NCBI RefSeq assembly: GCF_000224515.1
Contig: NZ_AGAF01000237.1
Span: forward strand, 1-64,000
DNA from: Desulfosporosinus sp. OT
GTDB lineage: Bacteria; Bacillota; Desulfitobacteriia; Desulfitobacteriales; Desulfitobacteriaceae
Reading direction: 5' to 3'
DNA length: 64,000 nucleotides
Translations under genes and position numbers: made by a program
In this document: positions 47,080-55,547 of the stretch, in pieces
How positions within the stretch are numbered: position 1 is the stretch's first letter
How the letters are laid out: the number at the start of each line of letters is the position of its first letter
Notes under the pieces: generated by a model
Told to the model about the DNA's origin: nothing
The model's input: only the letters and a program-made list of their open reading frames with translations
The model's database searches: none

Positions 47080-47565
47080 ATGTCTTGGAGTCTTATTAAT
47101 TTTTCCGGAGAAGAAATTATTGAACTGGCATTGGAAATGGAGCGTTCGGGCAAAACCTTTTACGAAAAGTCCGTATCTTATGCAGAAGGTACTAAGTTAA
47201 AGGAAATGCTAGGCTATCTTGCCAAAGAGGAAGAACAACATATTGCTGATTTTGGAAGATTGGCAGAGAAACTATCTAAGGAATTCGTACCTAATGAGAG
47301 TTATGTCGGAGAATATGGAGATTACTTGAGGGCAATGATTAATAGTCACATATTTAATCTAAGTAACGTTGAAGATATAGTTCAGGGAATAAAATCTAAT
47401 CGTGAGATTCTTCAGCTCGCTTTAAGCTTTGAAAAAGACTCTATCCTGATCTTTCAAGAATTTGAAAATTTCGTGGATAAAGCAGGTAATGACATAATAA
47501 AACAGTTAATAAATGAAGAGAAAGGGCATATCAAAAAAATCAATCTCTTGTTTCGAGAAATCTAG
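47080..47565 (+). CDS. Ferritin-like/rubrerythrin-type diiron protein
   Basis: 161 residues. ATG 47080 has AAGGAG 9 bases upstream; ATG 47074 is too close. A four-helix ferritin-like fold with ELALEMERSGKTFYEKS (Glu ligand), AKEEEQHIADF (ExxH), LALSFEKDSILIFQEF (Glu) and INEEKGHIKKI (ExxH). The iron-binding pattern is complete. It lacks the C-terminal rubredoxin domain. Likely iron or peroxide handling. Confidence 0.85.
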   Translation: MSWSLINFSGEEIIELALEMERSGKTFYEKSVSYAEGTKLKEMLGYLAKEEEQHIADFGRLAEKLSKEFVPNESYVGEYGDYLRAMINSHIFNLSNVEDIVQGIKSNREILQLALSFEKDSILIFQEFENFVDKAGNDIIKQLINEEKGHIKKINLLFREI

Positions 47566-47583
47566 ATTTGAAGATATTATAAG

Positions 47584-47622
47584 AATCCTCGATTAGCATT
47601 AAAATGCTGACGAGGATTTTTT
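47584..47622 (+). terminator. Terminator of the ferritin-like gene
   Basis: AATCCTCG pairs with CGAGGATT, with AGCATT/ATGCT inside, followed by TTTT. Confidence 0.75.
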
Positions 47623-47856
47623 GATGTTGGGAAAAATATACCGGTTTCAGTGTTCCACAAATACAGGAGCTTCTATAGAGTGGTAGAGTTGAAATGAAAA
47701 TTATGTTCTGTTATGATTTGCTGAGAATAACTGAGAAGATAAGAAAAAGATGAACAAAGCAGAGACTTTTCCGAATGCCCCAAAAAATTTGTGGGTAGTT
47801 AAGTAGGTTGATAAGGTAAAGGTGGTCAGTGATGACACTGACGGTTAACATAGGAG

Positions 47857-48606
47857 GTGTCTAGCATTAAAAACTTTAGCGCAAACCTACGTATTGGACT
47901 CCTGCTAATTATCAGTTCCTTAGCATTGTACTGCATTCAATATTACATCTTTAAATCGCCACGAGATACTTTCTTCTACCTTTTACAGGATCTGGGCTTC
48001 GTTCCACTTCAGGTAATCATTGTCACCCTCGTTCTGGACAAGCTGCTGACTTCAAGAGAGAAACGAGAAAAACTGCTGAAGCTGAATACCGTAATAAGTG
48101 CTTTTTTTAGTGAGCTTGGTACTGCTGCTATCTCTCTTATGTCTGGTTCTAATTTAGATATATCCGACTTGCAGGGTGCTTTGAGTGTGAATTCGGAATG
48201 GAAGGAAGCTGAATTCAAGAAGGCTTCGAACGTGGTTAAAGGCTTTAAATTCCAGGGTGAGTGCACTGCCAGGCAGCTTGTGTCCTTGAGAGAGTTTTTG
48301 CATGCTTATAAACCCTATTTGTTACGAATGTTTGACAATCCAAATTTATTGGAACATGATGCCTTTACCGAAATGCTTTGGGCGCTGTTACATGTCTCGG
48401 AAGAACTGGAAAGCAGGGATAGCTTAGAGGAGCTGCCTAAGAATGATATGGCCCATTTGTCAAACGATGTCATGAGAGCATATCGCCTCCTAACAATTGA
48501 ATGGGTATGCTACATGAAGTACTTAAAGATTGACTATCCATATCTATTTTCGCTTGCCACTAGAAGAAACCCCTTTAAAGAAAAGGGTTCGGTGATTTTT
48601 GAATGA
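47857..48606 (+). CDS. Membrane-anchored protein of unknown function
   Basis: About 247-249 residues. Two hydrophobic segments (IGLLLIISSLALYCIQYYIF; VPLQVIIVTLVLDKLL) precede a soluble alpha-helical domain of about 180 residues. GGAGG overlaps the in-frame GTG 47857, while an ATT at 47866 is 8 bases from it, the ideal spacing. Rare ATT initiation is therefore possible. The stop overlaps the longest version of the next frame. Family not recognised. Confidence 0.65.
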   Translation: MSSIKNFSANLRIGLLLIISSLALYCIQYYIFKSPRDTFFYLLQDLGFVPLQVIIVTLVLDKLLTSREKREKLLKLNTVISAFFSELGTAAISLMSGSNLDISDLQGALSVNSEWKEAEFKKASNVVKGFKFQGECTARQLVSLREFLHAYKPYLLRMFDNPNLLEHDAFTEMLWALLHVSEELESRDSLEELPKNDMAHLSNDVMRAYRLLTIEWVCYMKYLKIDYPYLFSLATRRNPFKEKGSVIFE

Positions 48607-48658
48607 CCGAAATGCGCAGAAGTTGGTGGAGATACTCGTAGATATGGAGGGATTTAGT

Positions 48659-49777
48659 TTGAAAAAAATGGAACTTCAAACACCAGCTATTTTGCTTGAT
48701 CTCGATATTCTAGATAACAATATAAACAGGTTTCAATCGTTATGTAATGAAAATGGAAAACAACTGTGGCCGATGATTAAAACACATAAAAGCACAGAAA
48801 TAGTGAAAATGCAGGAAGCTGCAGGTTCAACAGGTTTTCTTTGTGGTACGCTCGACGAATGTGAAGGTATTTGCGATTTAGGTGTAAAAAACATAATGTA
48901 TGCTTACCCAGTCGCCAGTGATGTTAGTATTCAAAGAGTGATCGCACTGGCTAAGAAATGCCACTTCATTGTCCGTATTGATAACTATGCAGGAGCTAAA
49001 ATGCTTAATACCGCGGCAAAATCAGCTGAGGTAATGGTGAGTTACACCATCATCATTGATTGCGGATTACATCGCTTCGGAATTTCACCGGAGAAAGTCG
49101 ATGTTTTTATGGATTCCTTAAAAGATTTCAAATCCCTAGTATTAAAGGGAATTTCCACGCATCCTGGTCATGTTTACTCTGCTATAAAGCAGGAAGATAT
49201 TCAACAATATGTCGACCAAGAGAAGAAGGCAGTTAGAAGAGCTGTTGATATACTCAGGGTTCAAGGTTATAATCCTGAGATGATTACCAGTGGTTCCACC
49301 CCGACCTTCTTTGGTTCTGTTTCTGATGAAAACATTAATATATTCCATCCTGGTAATTATGTGTTTAATGACAACATCCAAATGTCAACAAATACAGCCA
49401 AAGAATCTGAATGCGCTCTTTCAGTATACGCCACGGTAATTTCTCACCCTTCTAAAGATTTGTTTATTTGCGATGCCGGTGCCAAATGTCTAGGACTTGA
49501 TCAAGGTGCTCACGGTAACAACGCTCTAAAGGGATTTGGTTTCGTTAAAGGCCATCCAGAACTTACTGTTTACAGCCTTTCTGAAGAAGTTGCCAAATTA
49601 CATCTTGAATGCCCCACAACGCTAAGAGTCGGCGATAAAGTGGAAATAATTCCAAATCACGCTTGTTCATCCGCTAACCTCACCAGTTTTCTGATAGGTT
49701 GCAGAGGTGATACAGTAGAGAGGCTCATCGAAATCGATATGAGAGGAAACTCAACCACAAAAGCTTTTCATAGCTGA
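48659..49777 (+). CDS. D-threonine aldolase / D-serine dehydratase-like PLP enzyme
   Basis: 372 residues from TTG 48659, which has GGAGGG 7 bases upstream; the frame is open further upstream. Fold-type III PLP enzyme: LQTPAILLDLDILDNNI, PLP-Lys in WPMIKTHKS, IIIDCGLHRFGI, ISTHPGHVY, TSGSTPTF and the C-terminal PNHACSSANLT supplying the metal-binding His and Cys. It cleaves D-threonine-type hydroxy amino acids or dehydrates D-serine. It probably shares a transcript with the preceding membrane protein. Confidence 0.85.
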   Translation: MKKMELQTPAILLDLDILDNNINRFQSLCNENGKQLWPMIKTHKSTEIVKMQEAAGSTGFLCGTLDECEGICDLGVKNIMYAYPVASDVSIQRVIALAKKCHFIVRIDNYAGAKMLNTAAKSAEVMVSYTIIIDCGLHRFGISPEKVDVFMDSLKDFKSLVLKGISTHPGHVYSAIKQEDIQQYVDQEKKAVRRAVDILRVQGYNPEMITSGSTPTFFGSVSDENINIFHPGNYVFNDNIQMSTNTAKESECALSVYATVISHPSKDLFICDAGAKCLGLDQGAHGNNALKGFGFVKGHPELTVYSLSEEVAKLHLECPTTLRVGDKVEIIPNHACSSANLTSFLIGCRGDTVERLIEIDMRGNSTTKAFHS

Positions 49778-49999
49778 TAGTGATTCCTGTACACTGCTGT
49801 ACTCGGTAGAAGATGCTACTTGGTTGCATTTTTTTATCAGTCCACGTTCCTTGTGAAACGATAAGTTCCGCCGAATAGTTACTAAGCGGTGAGATAAGTA
49901 AGAGTCCCATATGAAGGATAGACTAAGGGGACAAAATTGTTTGGGTTGAAAATAACAGTAGGATAAAAAATGTGTAGTACATAAGGGGAAAATGAAATA

Positions 50000-50977
50000 A
50001 TGGATAGATTTGCAGGTTGGAATCGTTGGCTCGCTGAGCACATGTTTCTAGTAGTTTTATCGGCATTACTAATAGGGTTCGTTTGGTCACCTGGTCCTAA
50101 CGCCTTGTTTAATACTTTACTTGTCGCCCTATTTTCTTATATGACTTTTATGACGGCCCTTGGTACGAGCATGAGGGAATTTATGCGTATACTAAATAAA
50201 CCCCATATGCCGCTTTGGTCCCTTTTTCTCGTTCATATTGTAGCTCCCGCTGTGGCATGGGCGATTGGTTTGATATTTTATCCGGATAATTTTGCGATGA
50301 GACTAGGATTTTTAATTACAGCGTCGATTCCTGTTGGAGTTACATCTATCATGTGGACATCGATTATCAACGGAGATGTTGCGCTGGGACTGCTGGTGGT
50401 TACGCTCGATACCTTTATTGTACCTGTATGGCTGCCTGCATTTTTTCTTGCCATTGTGGGGCAAGCAGTACATATCGATTTCTGGCATATGGCCCTACAA
50501 CTTCTTATAATGGTTACAGGTCCAAGTTTAGCCGGCATGCTTATCAATGATATGACTCGGGGTAAGCTCACTTCGTTTGCAAAGTCCGTCGGCGGGCTTT
50601 CGGCAAAGCTATCTATGTTTGGAGTTATCTTAATAAATGCCGCTGTAGTCGGGCCGGATATTCATTGGAATATTTCCTTGGTAAAAATGCTGTTTGCTGT
50701 ATTGCTCTTGGTTGTTTGTGGGTATGCCCTAGGGTATTTCGGAAGTTATATTTATCGTAATCCCAGTCCCGCAACGATTGGAGCCATGATATATCATGTT
50801 GGTATGCGCAACATTAGCTTCGGTTCTGTCATAGCTGTAAACTATTTCACCCCGGACGTTGCTATTCCGGTCACCCTCGGCATACTCTTTCAACAGCCCC
50901 TAGCTGCCATAATCGGGTATTATTGGTCGCGAAGTAAATTCGCACAAATGGGCCCAGATGAGAAACTTTATAAATAA
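50000..50977 (+). CDS. Bile acid:sodium symporter (BASS) family transporter
   Basis: 325 residues with about ten membrane segments. ITASIPVGVTSIMWTSIINGD (the first crossover region), VTGPSLAGMLIND and GMRNISFGSVIAVNYF are typical of the BASS/ACR3 superfamily, and the second half carries the inverted repeat. Substrate unknown (an organic anion is likely); it lacks the Cys expected of ACR3 arsenite carriers at the usual site. RBS AAGGGGAAAATGAAATA. Confidence 0.82.
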   Translation: MDRFAGWNRWLAEHMFLVVLSALLIGFVWSPGPNALFNTLLVALFSYMTFMTALGTSMREFMRILNKPHMPLWSLFLVHIVAPAVAWAIGLIFYPDNFAMRLGFLITASIPVGVTSIMWTSIINGDVALGLLVVTLDTFIVPVWLPAFFLAIVGQAVHIDFWHMALQLLIMVTGPSLAGMLINDMTRGKLTSFAKSVGGLSAKLSMFGVILINAAVVGPDIHWNISLVKMLFAVLLLVVCGYALGYFGSYIYRNPSPATIGAMIYHVGMRNISFGSVIAVNYFTPDVAIPVTLGILFQQPLAAIIGYYWSRSKFAQMGPDEKLYK

Positions 50978-51048
50978 TGCATCTTATGATAAGATATTGG
51001 GAATGTTTACTTTTGACAATGGGAGTAATAGTTTAAGGAGGTTACAAT

Positions 51049-51240
51049 ATGATTGCTGAAGTTGACAAAGATGAGTGCATCGGATGTGAATCGTGCCCGG
51101 CATTTTGTCCTGAGGTGTTCAAGATGGAGGACGATGGTTTAGCAGTAGCTTACACAAACCCAGTCCCCAGTGAGTGTGAGGAATCAGCCAAAGAAGCTGC
51201 CGAGGGCTGCCCAGCACACTGTATTTCTATCGAGGAATAA
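51049..51240 (+). CDS. 4Fe-4S ferredoxin
   Basis: A 63-residue acidic ferredoxin with CIGCESCPAFCPEVF (Cys10, 13, 16, 20) and C-terminal AEGCPAHC (Cys54, 58). The arrangement is like Desulfovibrio gigas ferredoxin: one 4Fe-4S cluster plus an extra cysteine pair that may form a disulfide. It is a cytosolic electron carrier. RBS AAGGAGG. Its own terminator follows, so it is not part of the cytochrome operon. Confidence 0.9.
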   Translation: MIAEVDKDECIGCESCPAFCPEVFKMEDDGLAVAYTNPVPSECEESAKEAAEGCPAHCISIEE

Positions 51241-51263
51241 GATTGACAAGGTAAGTAACATGA

Positions 51264-51320
51264 AAAAACTGTAAAATCGGATGTTAATAATCATTCGATT
51301 TTACAGTTTTTATTTATTTT
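51264..51320 (+). terminator. Terminator of the ferredoxin gene
   Basis: AAAAACTGTAAAATCG (51264-51279) pairs with CGATTTTACAGTTTTT (51296-51311), followed by ATTTATTTT. Confidence 0.8.
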
Positions 51321-51464
51321 AAGAAGAGACGGCATTTTCTTTACAAGGATGATCAGCTCATTGACTTGAGTATTAAAAACTTCAAGAAACATAAGGCCCA
51401 GTCTTTCCTAAATACATAAAAAAGCAGCTCTAGAACATAATAACCTTCATCAAACAATGAGGAA

Positions 51465-52808
51465 GTGACTAAAACAAACTACCTCATACCATTAATCAGG
51501 GGAGGTGTTCCGGTTTATCCGGATAGTATGTATCACAATAAATTTTGGCGAAATTTGATTATTGCCTTAATAGTTACGATTGCCGCAGGTTATGTATTCA
51601 AAGTGTGGAGTACTTCTAATAAAGTAAATCCCGCCACCTCGTCCTTTGCAGGGAACGGAGGAAGTTGTCTAACCTGTCATAATCGAACAACACCTGGAAT
51701 CGTCAAACAGTACGGCGAAAGTAAACATGCCGCCAACAAGGTTGCCTGTATTGACTGTCATCGAGGTGAACCGGGCAGTAAGCTTACTGTTAACCATTAC
51801 GATAATAATATCGTTTTACGACCTACCCCACAAAATTGTTCTCGGTGTCACCCTAGTCAAGCGACTCAGTTTGACCATAGCCGTCATAGTGCAGCGGCAT
51901 GGTATGCTCAGACGGGTCCAACCTCTTTTACTGATGAACAACTCAAACGTTACGGATTGTCAGCCGCCGGTAAATATAATGACCTTTATCATATGGAAAG
52001 TCCTGAAATTACTAAAATGGGTTGTGAAATATGCCATAGTATCGGCAAACCTAACGCTGACGGTACCTTTGGGGACTGTGCAAAATGTCATGCCGGACAT
52101 GAATTTTCTTTAGAACAAGTTCGCAAACCTGAGATCTGTGGGTCTTGTCACCTCGGTCCGGATCATCCAATGAAAGAAATTTACGACGAGTCAATCCACG
52201 GTACACTCTATGCCAATAAAGGAGCCCAATGGGATTGGGATGCTCCTGTTGGAACATTATCCAGTAAAAACTTTGATGCCCCCACCTGCGCAATCTGCCA
52301 TATGGCGACCTTCGGTTCAGCCCCAGGGACTCACGATGTTGGTCAGCGCCTCAGCTGGAAATTAGCTCCAGCCCAAGCAGAAAAACGCGTGGATTGGGAG
52401 ACTCATCGTCTTAACATGCAAACAGTTTGTTTAGAGTGTCATTCTCAAACATCGATAAAAACACTATATGATAACGCGGACAAAGTGGTGTTAGCAGGAA
52501 ATGAGAACATCAAAACCGCTCAGACAATTATTAAGAATCTAAAAGATGATGGCCTTATTCCCACGGCTCCCTTCTCAAGCTCTATTGATTATAAAGGATT
52601 TGAAATTTGGCACCATGAAGGACGGCGCATGCGGTTTGGTGCATTTATGAATGGCCCCGATTATGTACAGTGGCATGGAATCTATGAGCAGTTAATAGAT
52701 CTAACGGAACTGAAGGAGAGGGATGCTGACCTTCGTGGCAAAAAATTACCTATAGCTGCAACAACGACGCAGGATACCAGCAAATCGACTAAAATAGAAG
52801 GTCGTTAA
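51465..52808 (+). CDS. Octahaem c-type cytochrome, hydroxylamine-oxidoreductase-like
   Basis: 447 residues with an N-terminal membrane anchor (about 28-48) and eight CXXCH haem sites: residues 68 (CLTCH), 95, 125, 187, 205, 225, 275 and 322. Haem number, spacing and the GCEICHSIG and QTVCLECHSQT segments fit the HAO-like multihaem family. In anaerobes its members often reduce nitrite or hydroxylamine to ammonia rather than oxidise hydroxylamine. The HAO crosslinking tyrosine cannot be checked without alignment. Start: GTG at 51465 after CAATGAGGAA. The membrane protein follows after 15 bases, so they form a pair. Confidence 0.85.
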   Translation: MTKTNYLIPLIRGGVPVYPDSMYHNKFWRNLIIALIVTIAAGYVFKVWSTSNKVNPATSSFAGNGGSCLTCHNRTTPGIVKQYGESKHAANKVACIDCHRGEPGSKLTVNHYDNNIVLRPTPQNCSRCHPSQATQFDHSRHSAAAWYAQTGPTSFTDEQLKRYGLSAAGKYNDLYHMESPEITKMGCEICHSIGKPNADGTFGDCAKCHAGHEFSLEQVRKPEICGSCHLGPDHPMKEIYDESIHGTLYANKGAQWDWDAPVGTLSSKNFDAPTCAICHMATFGSAPGTHDVGQRLSWKLAPAQAEKRVDWETHRLNMQTVCLECHSQTSIKTLYDNADKVVLAGNENIKTAQTIIKNLKDDGLIPTAPFSSSIDYKGFEIWHHEGRRMRFGAFMNGPDYVQWHGIYEQLIDLTELKERDADLRGKKLPIAATTTQDTSKSTKIEGR

Positions 52809-52823
52809 AAAGGAGAGTCTTTT

Positions 52824-53711
52824 ATGAAATCCTCAATTGCGAGGCGTTTTTCCTATCAGTGGTTAACTCAAAAGCCCATAAAGTTACCTATGGATAAAAC
52901 ACGAATCATTCTTCTCTATCTTAGTATTAATTATCTTATTGTTTTTTTAGATGTCTTTATCGCCCACGCTCTAAACCGTTTTTTCCCGGTTTATGAATGG
53001 ATTCCGGTCATTTTTTCCCCCATTGCAGCACTTTCAGCCATTCTATTGTTCGTAAAACCTAAACCCGGTATGACAAAGTTCTTTAACTTTGTTACTAATG
53101 CGATCGGCGTTATTATAGGGATCTTGGGATTCGGGTTTCATCTCCAAGGTGCTTCAGCTGGAGATGCAGTATCCTTTTCTGGTTTAACCAGCGGAAATCC
53201 TGTCTTTGCACCCTTGGCTTTTGTGGCCTTAGGAAGTATCGGGTTATTAACGACTTTAGATGATCATCCTAATTCAAGAAGGTATAACCTGACTCAAAAA
53301 ACCCGTTGGCTACTACTGGCAACATCATTTTGGTTTCTTGCTACCGCTATGGTTGCTTATTTTGATCATGCTCGAACAGGGTTTACCAATAACTATACGT
53401 GGATTCCCGTCTATATGGGAATCTTCGCCGCAGTAATCCTGCTTTTACAGGCTTATAGTCATCCGGAACATGGACTATCGATTCTACTGGGAACAACAAT
53501 GATGCTTAGCTTTATTGTGGGCTTATTAGGATTCGCTTTTCATCTGAGTGCTGATCTAGCTGGGCGGGGGAACATCTCATGGTCAAGAATATTTTACCAG
53601 GCTCCCGGCCTAGTACCCCTCTTATTTTCTGATTTAGGGATTTGGGGAGTGTTGGTCTTTTTAGATCCTTTAAGCGAGGTCCCCAATAGAACTGAGAGTC
53701 CTAAAAGTTAA
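52824..53711 (+). CDS. Polytopic membrane protein, likely redox partner of the octahaem cytochrome
   Basis: 295 residues with about eight membrane segments and an internal duplication. IIGILGFGFHLQGASAGDA followed by VALGSIGLLTTLDDHP parallels IVGLLGFAFHLSADLAGRG followed by SDLGIWGVLVFLDPLS. Each half has a Phe-His in a membrane helix that could ligate haem b. There is no CXXCH and no similarity to NrfH/NapC. RBS AAAGGAGAG. Co-transcribed with the octahaem cytochrome and probably passes electrons from quinol to it; this role is inferred. Confidence 0.65.
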   Translation: MKSSIARRFSYQWLTQKPIKLPMDKTRIILLYLSINYLIVFLDVFIAHALNRFFPVYEWIPVIFSPIAALSAILLFVKPKPGMTKFFNFVTNAIGVIIGILGFGFHLQGASAGDAVSFSGLTSGNPVFAPLAFVALGSIGLLTTLDDHPNSRRYNLTQKTRWLLLATSFWFLATAMVAYFDHARTGFTNNYTWIPVYMGIFAAVILLLQAYSHPEHGLSILLGTTMMLSFIVGLLGFAFHLSADLAGRGNISWSRIFYQAPGLVPLLFSDLGIWGVLVFLDPLSEVPNRTESPKS

Positions 53712-53869
53712 ACTCAAAAAATGTAATCGCATCTTTGCAAAAAACATAATTTTTAAGATGTGTGCTCGCTGAAACACATGCAGCATATTGGAGCAACTAA
53801 CGTTATTTTCCCAAAATTAAAACAAGTTGAAATCGAGGGTTATGAATTGAATCAAAAGATTTTAAAGAG

Positions 53870-53911
53870 AAATAAAGAGATAACCTGTTTTTACTGGTTA
53901 TCTCTTTATTT
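53870..53911 (+). terminator. Terminator after the cytochrome pair
   Basis: AAATAAAGAGATAACC pairs perfectly with GGTTATCTCTTTATTT around a ten-base loop. Confidence 0.75.
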
Positions 53912-54051
53912 CATGTTGTTTATTCATTAATCCGTAAAATGTTAAGAATATGTGATTTTACTCACTATACGGTTAAAGCGCGACCGATATAATAATATGT
54001 AAGAATAAAAATTTCAGAATTTACTGAAATATACGAAAAGAGGTAGAAATT

Positions 54052-55062
54052 ATGTTATTAGGTCAAGCGTTGACAACAGCTATGGGGATTTTACCACATA
54101 CAAATTTAGAAGATGCACAGAAGTTGGCGCTTAGTTTAGATATTCCTTTTTGGCCTCAATTACCTCACTTTCGATTCAAAGAAGATATGTATGCTCAATT
54201 TGCGGAACATTTTCCAGGAATGAGTATAGACGAAGCTAACAAAAGGCTTTCTTTCTCCAGCCAACGATTTGCACAGGAACTTGATGAATATCTGGAGCAA
54301 GGTGTCACTCCAGAGTATTTTGCCTTGGACAGAGACTCGTCTGCAGCGTTTAATGGTTTTTTGTCGACAGACCTTTCCTCATACCCGATGATTCATGGGC
54401 AGACTGTTGGTCCTATCAGTTTCGGTCTCAAAATATGTGATGAAGAACTTAAACCAATGATTTACAATGATTTCGTGCGGGAGATTTTATATGAGTTTCT
54501 TCATCAAAAGATAACGTGGCAATATAACCAATTACAACGAGTTCATCCTAACCCCTTTGTTTGGTTGGATGAACCGGGATTAGAAATGATTTTTAACTCG
54601 TTGAGTGCCTACACCTATGAAGTAGCTTTAGTTGAATATCGGACATTCTTATCTAAGCTACCGGGCCCTAAAGGGGTTCATTTATGTGGTAATCCTGATT
54701 GGTCTTTTCTTCTAAAAGCAAAGCTTGATATCCTCTCAGTAGATGCTTTCAGTTGGGGACACATCTTGGTACGTTACGTTGATGAGGTTAAGGAGTTTTT
54801 GCGAAGCGGGGGAATTATATCCTGGGGAATCATTCCGACATTGACTAGCGAATTATGTTCGGAGACTGCCGACTCACTAACGGATCGTCTGCTCCAATTA
54901 TGGAAGTTTCTTAATCAGCAGGGATTGGATGACGCACTACTATTTGACAGATCATGGCTAGCCCCGTCCCGTTGTTGTCTAATTAATGGAGACGGAACAG
55001 CGAGTATTGAGCGCTCATTTAGCTTATTGCGAGAAGTATCCAAAAATCTACGAACACGCTAG
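54052..55062 (+). CDS. MetE/UROD-like methyltransferase-family protein
   Basis: A 336-residue TIM-barrel protein of the cobalamin-independent methionine synthase/uroporphyrinogen decarboxylase superfamily. VWLDEPGLEM, GVHLCGNPDWSFLL (His, Cys), LSVDAFSW and a C-terminal WLAPSRCCLIN with Cys resemble the MetE zinc site (His-Cys-Glu-Cys). It lacks the MetE N-terminal half. It probably transfers a methyl group to a thiol or corrinoid protein. RBS AAAGAGGTAGAAATT. It separates the octahaem pair from norCB. Confidence 0.75.
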   Translation: MLLGQALTTAMGILPHTNLEDAQKLALSLDIPFWPQLPHFRFKEDMYAQFAEHFPGMSIDEANKRLSFSSQRFAQELDEYLEQGVTPEYFALDRDSSAAFNGFLSTDLSSYPMIHGQTVGPISFGLKICDEELKPMIYNDFVREILYEFLHQKITWQYNQLQRVHPNPFVWLDEPGLEMIFNSLSAYTYEVALVEYRTFLSKLPGPKGVHLCGNPDWSFLLKAKLDILSVDAFSWGHILVRYVDEVKEFLRSGGIISWGIIPTLTSELCSETADSLTDRLLQLWKFLNQQGLDDALLFDRSWLAPSRCCLINGDGTASIERSFSLLREVSKNLRTR

Positions 55063-55151
55063 ATATAAACTCTTCATGAATAGTTTGTATAATTATATAA
55101 TCTTGGCAAACACTACAATAACTATATTTGGCAGAATCGGAAGGTAATCTC

Positions 55152-55547
55152 ATGAAGCTGCGCACTTTCTTGATATTAAGCATCTTATCCTTTGGATTAT
55201 TTGTCGGGGTTACCTTGATATCGGCAAGGCTTCCGTTTCCAATGACGGAACAGGCCTTAGCAGGCAAACTCGTCTGGCAAAGACATAATTGTGTGAGCTG
55301 CCACACCCTATTCGGAAACGGTGGGTATGTCGGGGACGATTTAACGCATGTTGCAACGAAGGAGACTCCGGCATACCTCATTAACTACCTTGTCCAGCCG
55401 CCAGTGATGCGTCCCAATAAATTGGCCCATCATCCGGCTCTCAATGAGATGGATGCAGTGAATTTAGTGCACTACCTAGAGTTTGTGCAAACCATACCGA
55501 CTTTAGGGTGGCCTCCCCAGCGAGAGAAGGCGGAGAAGGACTCATGA
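55152..55547 (+). CDS. norC: Nitric oxide reductase subunit C-like cytochrome c
   Basis: 131 residues. ATG 55152 follows GAAGG and is preferred over 55128. One N-terminal membrane anchor (about 5-24), then a monohaem cytochrome c domain with WQRHNCVSCHTLFGNGGYVG (haem Cys47/Cys50/His51) and a distal Met in PPVMRPNKLAHHP. The order NorC then NorB, with an ATGA overlap, matches cNOR operons. It donates electrons to NorB. Confidence 0.87.
   Translation: MKLRTFLILSILSFGLFVGVTLISARLPFPMTEQALAGKLVWQRHNCVSCHTLFGNGGYVGDDLTHVATKETPAYLINYLVQPPVMRPNKLAHHPALNEMDAVNLVHYLEFVQTIPTLGWPPQREKAEKDS

Noticed and set aside
47015..47200. A 61-codon ORF at the start of the ferritin-like gene
   Set aside because: Overlaps the ferritin-like gene in another frame and lacks a ribosome site.
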